Shown in pieces: positions 34,944-44,183 of a stretch of 64,000 nucleotides of DNA (position 1 is the first letter of the stretch; each line of letters begins with the position of its first letter). Below the pieces are notes generated by a model that saw nothing but the letters and a program-made list of their open reading frames with translations, was not told the origin of the DNA and did not search any database. The stretch spans positions 148,942 through 212,941 of the forward strand of contig JBDUYP010000024.1 in assembly GCA_039944535.1 (NCBI GenBank). Reading direction: 5' to 3'. The stretch is from JAMZMI01 sp039944535. Lineage in GTDB: Bacteria > Bacteroidota > Bacteroidia > Cytophagales > Cyclobacteriaceae. Both the position numbers and the translations under genes were made by a program.

Positions 34944-35965
34944 AAACCATCAATTTTGTCATATTGAGCATTTTTCTGGCAAGCTGTATTGAGCGTTTCA
35001 ATCCACCGGATTTGGTTGATACGTCGGGCATAGCTGTAACCGGAATCATCACGGATGAGAATCCCGCAGAAGTGTACCTGGGAAAACCAGTTAGACTTTA
35101 CGATGACAGGAGAAAAGTTGTGGGGATCACCGATGCTACAATCTCGGTTTTTGAAAACGATGAGTTTTTTGAAACGCTCGCAGAAGACACAGCCGGAGTG
35201 TATAAGGGCAACCGCATAGGGCTAAGTGGAAACACCTATCACCTGGAAATTGAACTCGCTGATGCAAGGCTGATAGTATCAACACCCCAACTGCTAAAAC
35301 CCAAATCAGCAAAAGGGACATTATCAAAAGAAGAAGCCCGCCAATATTACATCGTTCAGGACGGTAATAGCGTGCCAGAATATGGTGTCAACATCAACAC
35401 CTACATCAATAGCGACACGATATCGCAATATTACCGCTGGACTTTCTCAGGTACATATATCACAATTGCTCCTCTGGACTCCACAGAAACGCCCTGCTAT
35501 GTTCCCGATTATATGAAATCCTATTTCGCTATTGGCAAGAGTGTGAGTAAAGAATCGGATATACTGTCACAGAACATCCGGTTTTTTAGTCGGCACAAAA
35601 AATTCTTTTACGGATACAGCTGTGAGGTAACACAGCTGGCGCTCAATGAAGACTCCTATAATTACTGGAAGCAAATAGACGATCAGCAGAATCAGGTAGG
35701 GTCCATTTTTGACTCCACTCCCGACCAGATAATAGGAAATCTCACCTATCAAACTGACAACACTCCCGTGCCCGGTTTTTTCGAAGCATCATCGGTGAGG
35801 ACACAACGCATATTTATACGCCCCACAGACTTTGAAGTCCCTCCTACTTTTGTCACGGTACAGTGCCTCCCTTACAATCCACCGATTGATCCGGTGTGGT
35901 GTGAGGATTGCTCTTTGTACTATACCACCAGCACACGCATAAAACCTTCATACTGGCCAGACTAA
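34940..35965 (+). CDS. DUF4249 lipoprotein (second paralogue)
   Basis: A 341-residue lipoprotein (MKTINFVILSIFLASC) homologous to its upstream neighbour over its whole length: IERFNPPDLVDTSGIAVTGI, DDRRKVVGITDATISVFEND, INSDTISQYYRWTFSGTY and the end KPSYWPD. A tandem duplication with clear divergence suggests distinct ligands or a heteromeric partner. The start overlaps the previous gene by ATGA, so it is translationally coupled. Confidence 0.85.
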   Translation: MKTINFVILSIFLASCIERFNPPDLVDTSGIAVTGIITDENPAEVYLGKPVRLYDDRRKVVGITDATISVFENDEFFETLAEDTAGVYKGNRIGLSGNTYHLEIELADARLIVSTPQLLKPKSAKGTLSKEEARQYYIVQDGNSVPEYGVNINTYINSDTISQYYRWTFSGTYITIAPLDSTETPCYVPDYMKSYFAIGKSVSKESDILSQNIRFFSRHKKFFYGYSCEVTQLALNEDSYNYWKQIDDQQNQVGSIFDSTPDQIIGNLTYQTDNTPVPGFFEASSVRTQRIFIRPTDFEVPPTFVTVQCLPYNPPIDPVWCEDCSLYYTTSTRIKPSYWPD

Positions 35966-35966
35966 T

Positions 35967-38378
35967 ATGAGAAAACTACAGTTACTTCTTTTAATCACCT
36001 TGATCTCTATGGCTTTTGGTTTCATCCAGCAAGGCACCATACAGGAGATCCTGAGTAAACTCAGAAATTTCACTCAGAGGAATTATCAGGAAAAGGTGTA
36101 TGTTCAGACTAATTCTGATGTTTATTATGCCGGTGATGTGATATGGTTCAGCACTTCCCTACTCGACGTGCAAACACACACTCCCTCACTTTTGAGCCAG
36201 ATAGTTCATGTTAAATTATATAATAGTAATGGCAAGGAACTGGTCAGAAAAAAAATTCAAACACGCGACGGTCATGGCAATGCCGACATTTTCTTGAGTG
36301 ACACACTATCCACAGGAGTATATCACATGGTAGCATATACCGAATGGATGAAAAATTTTGAGCAGGGCTACATCTACAAGAAGCCCCTCTATGTCATCAA
36401 CCAAAAGCTGAAAAAGGCTGAAGAAACCGAAAAGACTTCAGGCATCAACGTTATGTTTTTTCCTGAAGGAGGCACTATACTGGAGTCTGTCAAAAACAAA
36501 ATCGGGTTCATCGCCACCAACAATGCTGGAGAAACAATCAATATAAAAGGTCATATCCTATCCGATAAAGGAGACACCCTGCAGGCCGTTTCCACACATA
36601 AATTTGGAAGAGGCAACTTCACATTTACTCCTAAACCAAGACGTAGCTATCACCTTATCATTGACCAAAACAATCAGGAAGCAAGGTTCGATCTTCCCCA
36701 AACCAATAAGCAGGGTATCAACCTGAACCTAAACACCGACCCGTATGGCAACATAAATGTGAGCATAGCCATGTCAAAAGACTATGCCAGATCCAACAAA
36801 TCTATATCTCTCATTTCACACTGCCGTGGTGAAGTCACCTTTGCCGCTGAAGGAGAAGGGGCCACAAAAAGTGTGATCACCATACCTAAGAACAAACTGG
36901 CACCCGGAGTGAACCAGTTGACAATATTCGATCAGGCAGGTGTTCCTGTTGCTGACAGACTGGTCTTTGTTCCGAACACAAAAAAACCTATTGTTTCGGT
37001 TGGCAACCTACAACCCGTCTATGGTAAAAAATCAAAAGTCTCTATCCAGCTTGGATTGGAGTTGGCTGAAGCTGCTAACATTTCTATTTCCGTCCATGAC
37101 CGCCCTCCTATGGGCCATGTGGGCATAGACAATTACTTACAAATCAGTTCTGAGCTGGGCATCAGCGCGGATGAAGCAAGTTTTTGTTTAGCTGACACGG
37201 ATAGCTCCCGAACTGCTCTCGAAAACCTGATGCTCACATCGTCATGGGGTCGGTTTTCATGGGAGGATGTACTCGATGAGAAAAACACAAAACTGAAATA
37301 CTCATACGAGAAATATGGCGTACTATTCCGGGGAAAGCTCGTTCACAAAGAGACGAACGCGCCGGTAAAAGACACCTCGGTGATATTCTCAATATTGGAT
37401 CAATACCCCAACCTGACTTTTCAAAGACTGGGAGATCAGTCCGAATTTGTATTTCCACTTGACGGTATCAGCGGCAAGTCCCGAGCCTTTGTCACTATCC
37501 TTGACGAGCCCGCAATGGAAAACTATCGACTCATAGACCTTGACAAGAATGATGACTTTGAAATCACGCTCCCACAAATGGCAAAAGTTGGCTTTCCGAA
37601 AGCTTTGGATAAACATTTTGAAATCAAGAAAAAGGACGACAAAATCCTCAAAAACTACAGAATCTACGCTCCTGAGTTATTCTCAAACCCTGATCCAGTG
37701 CTGTCACCTAATTACCCTCTCAACTCAATGACAAGCCCCGACCACACCATAGACACGGATGAATTTATCCAGTTGACCGGGCTGAAAGAAATGATGGACG
37801 AGCTGGCTCCATCGGCCAAAATCAAACGTTGGAAAGGTGCCGACCACATTTTTGTGTATCAATATGAGCCCATGCCAGAAATAAAAAGAAGACCGGCAAT
37901 TTTCAATGACCTGCCTGCTACATTGGTACTAAATGGTGTGCCAATCTTCGATGATGAGCTGATGTTTGGTCTGGATTATTCCAATATTGATCATGCCGGA
38001 ATCTACACTGGCCAGTACGACATTTCGGATCACCGGTTTCATGGGTTCGTGTCAGTTACTACCAAAGACATTTTTAGCGATGAAAACCCGATGCTGAGAG
38101 CATCTAACTCTACCGAAGTGGAGGGAGTTTCCCATACCCGGACGTTTAAATCGCCCGACTACAATTCGGATTACCAAAATCTGGAGAGACTGCCCGATCT
38201 TAGGCACTTGCTCCATTGGGAACCGAACCTGAAACTGCAATCTGAAAAACCGAAAGATGTCGTTTTCTATACATCTGATGTGCAAAACACCTTTTACATC
38301 ACAATTGAGGGAATTTCAGAATCCGGAAAAACGATCAGCCTGACAAAGACTTTCACCGTATCTTCAGAAACGCCTTAG
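35967..38378 (+). CDS. Large exported MG2-like (alpha-2-macroglobulin-type) protein
   Basis: An 803-residue protein with signal MRKLQLLLLITLISMAFG. Early sequence YVQTNSDVYYAGDVIWFSTS followed by GKELVRKKIQTRDGHGNADI and GVYHMVAYTEWMKNF has the pattern of macroglobulin MG2-like beta-sandwich domains. The rest looks like several further beta-sandwiches (FFPEGGTILESVKNKIGFIA, INLNLNTDPYGNINVSI). It lacks a thioester CxEQ motif. It closes the receptor/DUF4249 cluster with a 1-bp gap and is presumably a periplasmic or outer-membrane partner of the receptor. Exact role unknown. Confidence 0.75.
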   Translation: MRKLQLLLLITLISMAFGFIQQGTIQEILSKLRNFTQRNYQEKVYVQTNSDVYYAGDVIWFSTSLLDVQTHTPSLLSQIVHVKLYNSNGKELVRKKIQTRDGHGNADIFLSDTLSTGVYHMVAYTEWMKNFEQGYIYKKPLYVINQKLKKAEETEKTSGINVMFFPEGGTILESVKNKIGFIATNNAGETINIKGHILSDKGDTLQAVSTHKFGRGNFTFTPKPRRSYHLIIDQNNQEARFDLPQTNKQGINLNLNTDPYGNINVSIAMSKDYARSNKSISLISHCRGEVTFAAEGEGATKSVITIPKNKLAPGVNQLTIFDQAGVPVADRLVFVPNTKKPIVSVGNLQPVYGKKSKVSIQLGLELAEAANISISVHDRPPMGHVGIDNYLQISSELGISADEASFCLADTDSSRTALENLMLTSSWGRFSWEDVLDEKNTKLKYSYEKYGVLFRGKLVHKETNAPVKDTSVIFSILDQYPNLTFQRLGDQSEFVFPLDGISGKSRAFVTILDEPAMENYRLIDLDKNDDFEITLPQMAKVGFPKALDKHFEIKKKDDKILKNYRIYAPELFSNPDPVLSPNYPLNSMTSPDHTIDTDEFIQLTGLKEMMDELAPSAKIKRWKGADHIFVYQYEPMPEIKRRPAIFNDLPATLVLNGVPIFDDELMFGLDYSNIDHAGIYTGQYDISDHRFHGFVSVTTKDIFSDENPMLRASNSTEVEGVSHTRTFKSPDYNSDYQNLERLPDLRHLLHWEPNLKLQSEKPKDVVFYTSDVQNTFYITIEGISESGKTISLTKTFTVSSETP

Positions 38379-38447
38379 AAACTCCTGAAGTCATTATTTG
38401 GTTACCTTGCCTCATTGCGAACCAACCAATCGTAACTTCAGTTTAGG

Positions 38448-39332
38448 ATGGAGCGAAAGCATTTTTTAAAACTCTTAGGCCTCACACCATTTGCATTCAG
38501 TATGGAATCACTTAGCGACTTGAGCAAGGCAGCTTCTTCGTTTTCCAATTCGGAAAAAATGCCGGTACTTTTTCTTGGGCACGGCAACCCGATGAACGCC
38601 ATAGAAGAAAATGAATTTGTAACAGGGTTTAGAAATGTGGCCAGTACACTACCCAGGCCCAACGCCATTCTTTGTATTTCGGCACATTGGTACACACGTG
38701 GAACCAAAGTCACCGCCATGCAGATGCCTCCGACTATTCACGATTTTGGTGGGTTTCCACAGGAGTTATTTCAGGTTCAATACCCCGCCCCCGGCCGTCC
38801 GGCATTGGCAGCAGAAACGAAAAGATTACTCGATCCGGTAATGGTTGAGCTAGATGAAAAATGGGGCCTGGATCATGGAGCCTGGAGCGTAATCAAGCAC
38901 CTCTACCCTGATGCTGATGTGCCTGTTATCCAACTCAGTATCGATTTCACCAAACCTCCAGTGTGGCATTATGAGTTGGCGCAGCAGCTCAAGTCTCTAA
39001 GAAATAAAGGTGTTTTGATTATCGGGAGCGGCAACATCCTCCATAACCTTAGGCTAGTGGATTTTAAAAACTTCAATAAGGTAGATTATGGTTATGACTG
39101 GGCCATAGAAGCACACGAAAAAACAAATCAGTGGATACTGGACGGCAACTATCAGCCGCTTCTGGACTATCGCAATCAGGGACAGGCCATACAGCTAGCC
39201 GTACCTACGCCGGATCACTTTCTACCCCTTATCTATAGTCTGGGCCTGCAAGACAAATCGGATTGTCTCGAGCTTTTTAACGACAAACTACTGGCTGGTT
39301 CGCTAAGCATGACTTCAGTGAAACTTTCGTAG
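38448..39332 (+). CDS. ygiD: 4,5-DOPA extradiol dioxygenase family (YgiD-like)
   Basis: A 294-residue protein of the LigB-type extradiol dioxygenase superfamily. Core motifs are VLFLGHGNPMNAIEENEF (first metal His), ILCISAHWYTRGTKV (His), FPQELFQVQYPAPG and GLDHGAWSVIKHLYP (catalytic-type His). A Tat-like or hydrophobic N-terminal extension of about 35 residues (MERKHFLKLLGLTPFAFSME) precedes the core and is unusual for E. coli YgiD, so the protein may be exported. Known family members cleave DOPA and related catechols in vitro. Confidence 0.87.
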   Translation: MERKHFLKLLGLTPFAFSMESLSDLSKAASSFSNSEKMPVLFLGHGNPMNAIEENEFVTGFRNVASTLPRPNAILCISAHWYTRGTKVTAMQMPPTIHDFGGFPQELFQVQYPAPGRPALAAETKRLLDPVMVELDEKWGLDHGAWSVIKHLYPDADVPVIQLSIDFTKPPVWHYELAQQLKSLRNKGVLIIGSGNILHNLRLVDFKNFNKVDYGYDWAIEAHEKTNQWILDGNYQPLLDYRNQGQAIQLAVPTPDHFLPLIYSLGLQDKSDCLELFNDKLLAGSLSMTSVKLS

Positions 39333-39423
39333 GTAAGTTTTTCACAAAGGGAAGGGTCGATCCAAATTACGGCTGCATTTTTGCTTCTTAGTTTCAGCAT
39401 TGAACACAAACATTTTCCATTTC

Positions 39424-40389
39424 ATGAGATACGTCCTACTAGGCATACTATTTATCAATCATTTTTTTTCCTTTTCTCAGGCAGATCAGCAAGCTGTTCA
39501 GGACTTTACCAGAAACTATGCCTATGAGCACAAACGACCTCTATCCGAAATTGAAGACATACTGAGCAGAGCGGAGTTTCAGCAGTCCATCATTGATAAA
39601 ATGGAAAAACCGGCTGAAAAGACCATGACCTGGACCCGCTATCGCAATATCTTTATGAAAGAGGATCGGATCAATGCGGGCGTTGAGTTTTGGAATGAAA
39701 ATCAAACCACACTCAGTGCTGTGAGTCAGGAATCTGGGATACCGGAGGAAATCATCCTTGGAATCATTGGTGTGGAGACCTTTTTTGGTGAACGAAAAGG
39801 GACTTATAAAGTACTGGATGCTCTCTATACTTTGGCTTTTGGCTATCCAAAGAGAGCTTCGTTTTTCAAATCAGAATTAGGGAAATTTATAGAACTGTGT
39901 GAAAAAGAAAACCTCGACATCCACAACATAAAAGGCTCCTATGCTGGCGCGATGGGCTACAGTCAGTTTATGCCGAGCAGCTACTTGGCATACGCCAAAA
40001 ACTACGATGGAGCAGGTGGCACTGACCTCATGATGAATGTGGATGATGCCATTGCCAGTGTGGCCAACTATCTGGACGTGCACAGATGGCAAAATGGAAA
40101 ACCTATTGTATTTCCAGCACACAAAGCCGCAAACGCTCAAAAACTGAAGCCGCAATCGACCAAACCAAAAAAGACGTATGAAACCTACAAGAGCCTTGGG
40201 TATACATCAGCCGATGGTTCCGAAATCAGCGAGAATGTTTCGTTGCTGGAGTTTGAACTGGAAGATGGTGGGAGCGAGTATTGGTTTACGCTCAATAATT
40301 TTTATGTGATCACCCGATACAACCACAGCCCACTTTATGCGCTGGCCGTTTATCAGCTTGCCGAAGCGATTAAAGAGGAAATGGATTAA
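39424..40389 (+). CDS. mltB: Lytic murein transglycosylase B-like
   Basis: About 321 residues from the ATG at 39424, which gives signal peptide MRYVLLGILFINHFFSFSQ; a TTG eight codons upstream is the alternative. The catalytic glutamate is in GIIGVETFFGERKGTYKVLD. Further family motifs are DIHNIKGSYAGAMGYSQFMP and DAIASVANYLDVHRW. The enzyme cleaves the MurNAc-GlcNAc bond with 1,6-anhydro formation, in the periplasm. No lipobox is visible, unlike E. coli MltB. Ends convergently with a 4-bp overlap on the next gene. Confidence 0.88.
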   Translation: MRYVLLGILFINHFFSFSQADQQAVQDFTRNYAYEHKRPLSEIEDILSRAEFQQSIIDKMEKPAEKTMTWTRYRNIFMKEDRINAGVEFWNENQTTLSAVSQESGIPEEIILGIIGVETFFGERKGTYKVLDALYTLAFGYPKRASFFKSELGKFIELCEKENLDIHNIKGSYAGAMGYSQFMPSSYLAYAKNYDGAGGTDLMMNVDDAIASVANYLDVHRWQNGKPIVFPAHKAANAQKLKPQSTKPKKTYETYKSLGYTSADGSEISENVSLLEFELEDGGSEYWFTLNNFYVITRYNHSPLYALAVYQLAEAIKEEMD

Positions 40390-40805
40390 CCTTGAGATAT
40401 AGCCAGAGCTACAACTAAAGTGATGAAAACTCCAAACCCTACACCACTGCCAACCCACGCTGCTTTTCGCTTTCGCTTCAAAGCCTCGTTTTGAAAGCCT
40501 TGAATAAAAAATTCATCCTTATTTTGAAAATACTTTGCGGGGATCTTGCTTTCCTTAACAGGACGAGAACAAATTAAGACAGTCGTCCCTAGCCCTGCTG
40601 GCACCAACATAAAAGTAGTGACGCCAGTAGCTAGCGCAACTCCGGTCGGCTTATAATAATCCTGCGCCACCTCCTTGCCAAACAAATAAGACTTTTGATT
40701 GGAATTATTCTCGATGATCTGGTCCTGAGAAAATCCTGAACAAGCTAAAATTACAATCATTGCCAGCGTTCCAAAACAACGTAAAAGAGATTGAAATTTC
40801 GTCAC
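40386..40805 (-). CDS. Small membrane-associated protein of unknown function
   Basis: A 139-residue protein with an N-terminal signal-like segment (LAMIVILACSGFSQ, where the Cys may be a lipobox) and two further hydrophobic stretches, GVALATGVTTFMLVPAGLGT and AAWVGSGVGFGVFITLVVALAISQG. Basic residues lie just before the last segment (ALKRKRKA). Probably anchored in an envelope membrane. It overlaps the upstream barrel gene by 4 bp, so both are likely one operon. No family recognised. Confidence 0.65.
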   Translation of the reverse strand: MTKFQSLLRCFGTLAMIVILACSGFSQDQIIENNSNQKSYLFGKEVAQDYYKPTGVALATGVTTFMLVPAGLGTTVLICSRPVKESKIPAKYFQNKDEFFIQGFQNEALKRKRKAAWVGSGVGFGVFITLVVALAISQG

Positions 40806-41512
40806 AATAAGAGATTTAAAGAAGCCAAAATATATAATCCACTGTAATCGATTACAGTCTGGAAAGATGATTTTTCATTAGTGTTAGAAGCAGCGGCCAA
40901 ACGATAGCCACCGGCCAGTGACATACTGAGATTGTCTGTAAATAAATGACTCACTCCAGACTCGAAAGATAAATTTGAACCAGCACCCAAGGATCTAGAT
41001 CTTTTATTTATGACAACACTGTTATTTTCATCGGCTAGAACCATCCTTCTTCTAAAATCAAAAACAGTTGTAAGTCCGCCTAAACCAAATTGGGTATATG
41101 CGTCTATTTTTTCCTGATAAAAAAAATACCGAAACAAAAACTGGTATGAAATGTAGCGAGCCCTGGACGTTATATTGATCGAACCAAAATCCTGACTATA
41201 ATATTTAGATGCTGCAATTTGTTCATAATAACTATAATCAATACCGTACCACCACTTTTGGTTTCGGTCATAGAGCAATCGAATCGTTGGGCCAAAACCA
41301 TTATCAAAATTAGCTTGAGGCTTCCCGCCATTTATTTGGCTGACTAACTGATCAGACTCGGCTTCAAAGTAGCGCCTCAGTCCGTGAGGATTGTTAAAAC
41401 TATAGATAGCTGTTGCTTCTAACCTAAGAAAACCAAGCCTTTGTGATTGAGCCTCTCCTCTTATATGTACAAGCAACATCAATAAGATAAGAGTAGCAAA
41501 TAGTTTGCACAT
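40802..41512 (-). CDS. Outer-membrane beta-barrel-type protein
   Basis: A 236-residue exported protein, signal MCKLFATLILLMLLVHIRGEA. Amphipathic strands with aromatic residues (WWYGIDYSYYEQIAAS, NITSRARYISYQFLFRYFFY, DAYTQFGLGGLTTVFDFRR, LSMSLAGGYRLAA) and a strand-like C terminus (YILASLNLLL) suggest a small barrel. It lies 3 bp downstream of the 553-residue protein and overlaps the next gene, giving a compact three-gene envelope operon. Function unknown. Confidence 0.7.
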   Translation of the reverse strand: MCKLFATLILLMLLVHIRGEAQSQRLGFLRLEATAIYSFNNPHGLRRYFEAESDQLVSQINGGKPQANFDNGFGPTIRLLYDRNQKWWYGIDYSYYEQIAASKYYSQDFGSINITSRARYISYQFLFRYFFYQEKIDAYTQFGLGGLTTVFDFRRRMVLADENNSVVINKRSRSLGAGSNLSFESGVSHLFTDNLSMSLAGGYRLAAASNTNEKSSFQTVIDYSGLYILASLNLLL

Positions 41513-41515
41513 ATA

Positions 41516-43177
41516 TTATCCAACAATTTGATATAAAGATATTTGCTCATTTGTTCTGAAAAACATAAGCAAAGATTGGTTTTCAAGAACATCAACACCA
41601 ATAACTGTATCGTAAGAATAGTATGTGGAAATCACATTTGATTCGGTATCAATTCTCTTTATTACACTCCGGTACTGGGCATTAGGTGTCTGGTAAAAAC
41701 CCCAAATGACCAGTATATTATTTTCAAAATAAATGTCATAAAAATATACTTCACCCGAATTTCCTAGATTGTAAAAAGTCACCTCATCTCCATTTCTGGA
41801 GTCCAATAGGTGAATTTTGGATTCCAGACCGTTTAGTATCGCTATCTCCGAACCATCCATATCCAAGGCATCTACCCTGATTGAAAATTCATAAAGCTCG
41901 TTGAGAGCTCCATCTATTATTTCATACCCAAAAAGGCTTCTTGAGTCGATTGGGCCTTTATACACAACAAACTCATTGCCATTGTACTTGTGAAATGTAG
42001 GTTGATAATCAAACAATATTCTAGACAGAACCCAGTCATTTTGTTTAGCATCAAATATTGCGTAATACTTATTCAGAAAATTATCAAAGCTCCCGTAATA
42101 CTCGAAAGACACATAATCGGCTTCCGCTTTCAAGCTATACGGGAATATGTAAAAATCAATGTCTGTATATTTAAGCTCATTGGTTTCCATATCGATATTC
42201 ACAATCCCAAATTTATCTTGGGTAATATCATCTCGATAAGTTCCAATAATGGAGGAACTAGTACCTGTAAAAGCAACATCTGACCAGTTATCAAAACCAT
42301 GATGGTAAACATACTCTGCATTGGAATCTGAAAACTGATAGACATTGACACTTGGATAATCTTCATCTGTGACAAAAATGGTATCCACTCCATTCGAAAA
42401 AACTTGACCATCAGCTATTTCATAACCAAAAACAAAACTTTTTTGGTTTCTCAATGGCATCTCATTGCTTTCAATTGTCTCCTTTCCATCACTATAGGTA
42501 ACTCTAAAATGGGTATTTATTGAGCCAACAACATTTGTATCTGGAGAATAGGCAATTAGTGTCTGACTCTGAGATTTGTCTTTAATCTCAGCCACTGTTT
42601 CAAATACCTCTCCCACCCGGTGTTCAACTGTGTAAGATTCAAAAAAAAAGGCTTCAGTTGGTTCCCACTTCAAACGAATCCTGTTGGCATCAACCCACTC
42701 AACGCTTTCTAGATTCCCTCCATATAAATAACTATTTACAATCAACAATGTAGCTCGTACTACCTTCGATGGTCTATTCGAATAGCTCGCAATTGAATCG
42801 GGGTTATTTGTAAAGTACTCAACAACCAGATCATAATATCCGTCCTCAAACGTATTCACGTAACCCAACCTTACAGATAGATAAGGTGAGTCCAATCTGG
42901 AAAACTCTTTTGAAAACTGATCTCCAATTGAAATCTTAAGAAGTCGGAGCGACTCCCAATCATTTTGAGTAAGGTTCAGGTTTAAGTCGCGCCTCACTAG
43001 AATAGTATCACCTTGGCTAACAGAACCAAAACGTAAAGTATCAGGAACAAATACAAACCCTGTATCAATAGGCTCTATAGAATCCAAAGATTGACATCCT
43101 TCAAAATGAAAGAGAACAATCAGTAACGACATGTAGATTAAAAGAAAATATTGAGTTCTCGAAGGAGTTGGTATCAC
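41516..43177 (-). CDS. Probable lipoprotein with fibronectin-like and propeller-like region
   Basis: A 553-residue protein. The N terminus has a hydrophobic segment ending in a lipobox-like FEGC (YFLLIYMSLLIVLFHFEGC). Early sequence FVFVPDTLRFGSVSQGDTIL resembles Ig-like sandwiches; a fibronectin III-like part follows (ESVEWVDANRIRLKWEPTEA, ESYTVEHRVGEVFETVAEI). The C-terminal 280 residues contain repeated short beta segments that could form a propeller. First gene of the three-gene minus-strand operon. No catalytic motif; function unknown. Confidence 0.65.
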   Translation of the reverse strand: MIPTPSRTQYFLLIYMSLLIVLFHFEGCQSLDSIEPIDTGFVFVPDTLRFGSVSQGDTILVRRDLNLNLTQNDWESLRLLKISIGDQFSKEFSRLDSPYLSVRLGYVNTFEDGYYDLVVEYFTNNPDSIASYSNRPSKVVRATLLIVNSYLYGGNLESVEWVDANRIRLKWEPTEAFFFESYTVEHRVGEVFETVAEIKDKSQSQTLIAYSPDTNVVGSINTHFRVTYSDGKETIESNEMPLRNQKSFVFGYEIADGQVFSNGVDTIFVTDEDYPSVNVYQFSDSNAEYVYHHGFDNWSDVAFTGTSSSIIGTYRDDITQDKFGIVNIDMETNELKYTDIDFYIFPYSLKAEADYVSFEYYGSFDNFLNKYYAIFDAKQNDWVLSRILFDYQPTFHKYNGNEFVVYKGPIDSRSLFGYEIIDGALNELYEFSIRVDALDMDGSEIAILNGLESKIHLLDSRNGDEVTFYNLGNSGEVYFYDIYFENNILVIWGFYQTPNAQYRSVIKRIDTESNVISTYYSYDTVIGVDVLENQSLLMFFRTNEQISLYQIVG

Positions 43178-43211
43178 TAGTTACTTTGCTTAAGCCTCAA
43201 TGATATCTAAT

Positions 43212-43655
43212 CTAGATGACTTTCCCCAACTCCATATGCAGAATGGGGTAAGGCTTCCCCAAAGGGTCGGTCTCAGCTCTACTCACAACCTCAAACCCCA
43301 TGTGCTTGTAAAATGCAACCGCATTATGGTTGTCCTCATTCACATCTACTTTGGTGCATTTAAATTCATTCAAGGCGCAGTTGAGCAATAGCTTACCCAC
43401 CCCCTTTCCAAAAGTATCAGGGTGAAGAAAGAGCATTTCAATATTCCCATCAGCCACACCAAGAAAGCCCACTATCGTGCCTTCCTCATCTCTGGCACAC
43501 CTTAATTCCACAGCACTCAGATACTCATTCAGAATGAGTGGCCTGAAAAACTGAATGTCCGTCTCTGGTAAAAAGTGATGCGTAGCACGGACAGATGCTT
43601 CCCATATGTCCACAACTGCCTGGTATTCTGACTTGTCAATGTTGGTGATATCCAC
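43212..43655 (-). CDS. GNAT-family N-acetyltransferase
   Basis: A 147-residue protein with the GNAT fold: substrate part IWEASVRATHHFLPETDIQF, central strand GTIVGFLGVADGNIEMLFLH, acetyl-CoA pyrophosphate loop PDTFGKGVGKLLLNCAL, and VDVNEDNHNAVAFYKHMGFE near the end. It probably acetylates a small molecule or protein amine; the substrate cannot be named. A free-standing gene on the minus strand. Confidence 0.88.
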   Translation of the reverse strand: MDITNIDKSEYQAVVDIWEASVRATHHFLPETDIQFFRPLILNEYLSAVELRCARDEEGTIVGFLGVADGNIEMLFLHPDTFGKGVGKLLLNCALNEFKCTKVDVNEDNHNAVAFYKHMGFEVVSRAETDPLGKPYPILHMELGKVI

Positions 43656-43802
43656 TTGAAAATATTTTTGTTAAAGTTTAGGTAGGGTTTATTTGAGCGT
43701 TACCGTCTTAAAGACAGATCACGAAATCATTGGGAGATTTACGGTTTTTCGGATCTATAAGTTGTGTCATAATCACGGCGGTATTTAAGGCACGGCAATT
43801 GA

Positions 43803-43840
43803 ATCAGTCGGGCAGTTGGCCCGGCTGATCTTTATCTTAG
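43803..43840 (+). promoter_or_regulatory. Hairpin in the leader of a small ORF
   Basis: ATCAGTCGGGC (43803-43813) and GCCCGGCTGAT (43819-43829) form an 11-bp stem with one G-U pair, followed by CTTTATCTT. It lies 24 bp upstream of the 29-codon ORF and could be a weak terminator or attenuator. The rest of the 528-bp gap (43656-44183) shows nothing else apart from that ORF and the direct repeats at its right end. Confidence 0.5.
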
Positions 43841-43853
43841 ACTTGAAAATATC

Positions 43854-43943
43854 ATGAACAGCATAAGCTCAAATACAAAATTTACAATTGTGATGGTCGC
43901 CTTGTCTCTGGCTATGATGATCTACGGCTACTTCGCTATGTAA
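43854..43943 (+). CDS. Possible 29-residue single-pass membrane peptide
   Basis: An ORF too short for usual gene callers: a soluble start (MNSISSNTKF) followed by a hydrophobic segment (TIVMVALSLAMMIYGYFAM) long enough to span the membrane. It is preceded by a hairpin and lies in a gene-free region. Small hydrophobic peptides of this kind are common in Bacteroidota, but nothing here proves translation. Confidence 0.35.
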   Translation: MNSISSNTKFTIVMVALSLAMMIYGYFAM

Positions 43944-44093
43944 GGTTCGGTTAGACCGGCATATTCGGATAGAATTAATTTCATCCAACAAATCCCCATA
44001 CTTAAAAAAAGTCTCACCAGTCTTTCATGCCTGCCTCGGCACTGGCCCATATCCCTCATTCCACATCCCCTTCGCTAGAAACGCCATCGGTGT

Positions 44094-44123
44094 TTTCAGC
44101 AACTGAAAACGAGGATTCAGCAA
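44094..44123 (+). promoter_or_regulatory. Direct repeat, probable LytTR-type operator upstream of the sensor operon
   Basis: TTCAGCAA occurs at 44095-44102 and 44116-44123, exactly 21 bp apart (two helical turns), about 60-90 bp before the sensor kinase ATG. LytTR regulators are known to bind 9-bp direct repeats at 21-22-bp spacing. The first copy is also inside a palindrome TTTTCAG-CAA-CTGAAAA (44093-44109). Confidence 0.5.
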
Positions 44124-44183
44124 TTAATATTACTTAGGTTGTAGATTCTTGTTTTCTTTAGACCTGTTCAACAACTATCACCT

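Noticed and set aside
44027..44140. 37-codon ORF upstream of the sensor kinase
   Set aside because: It spans the operator-like repeats, has no hydrophobic or conserved pattern and no plausible promoter.
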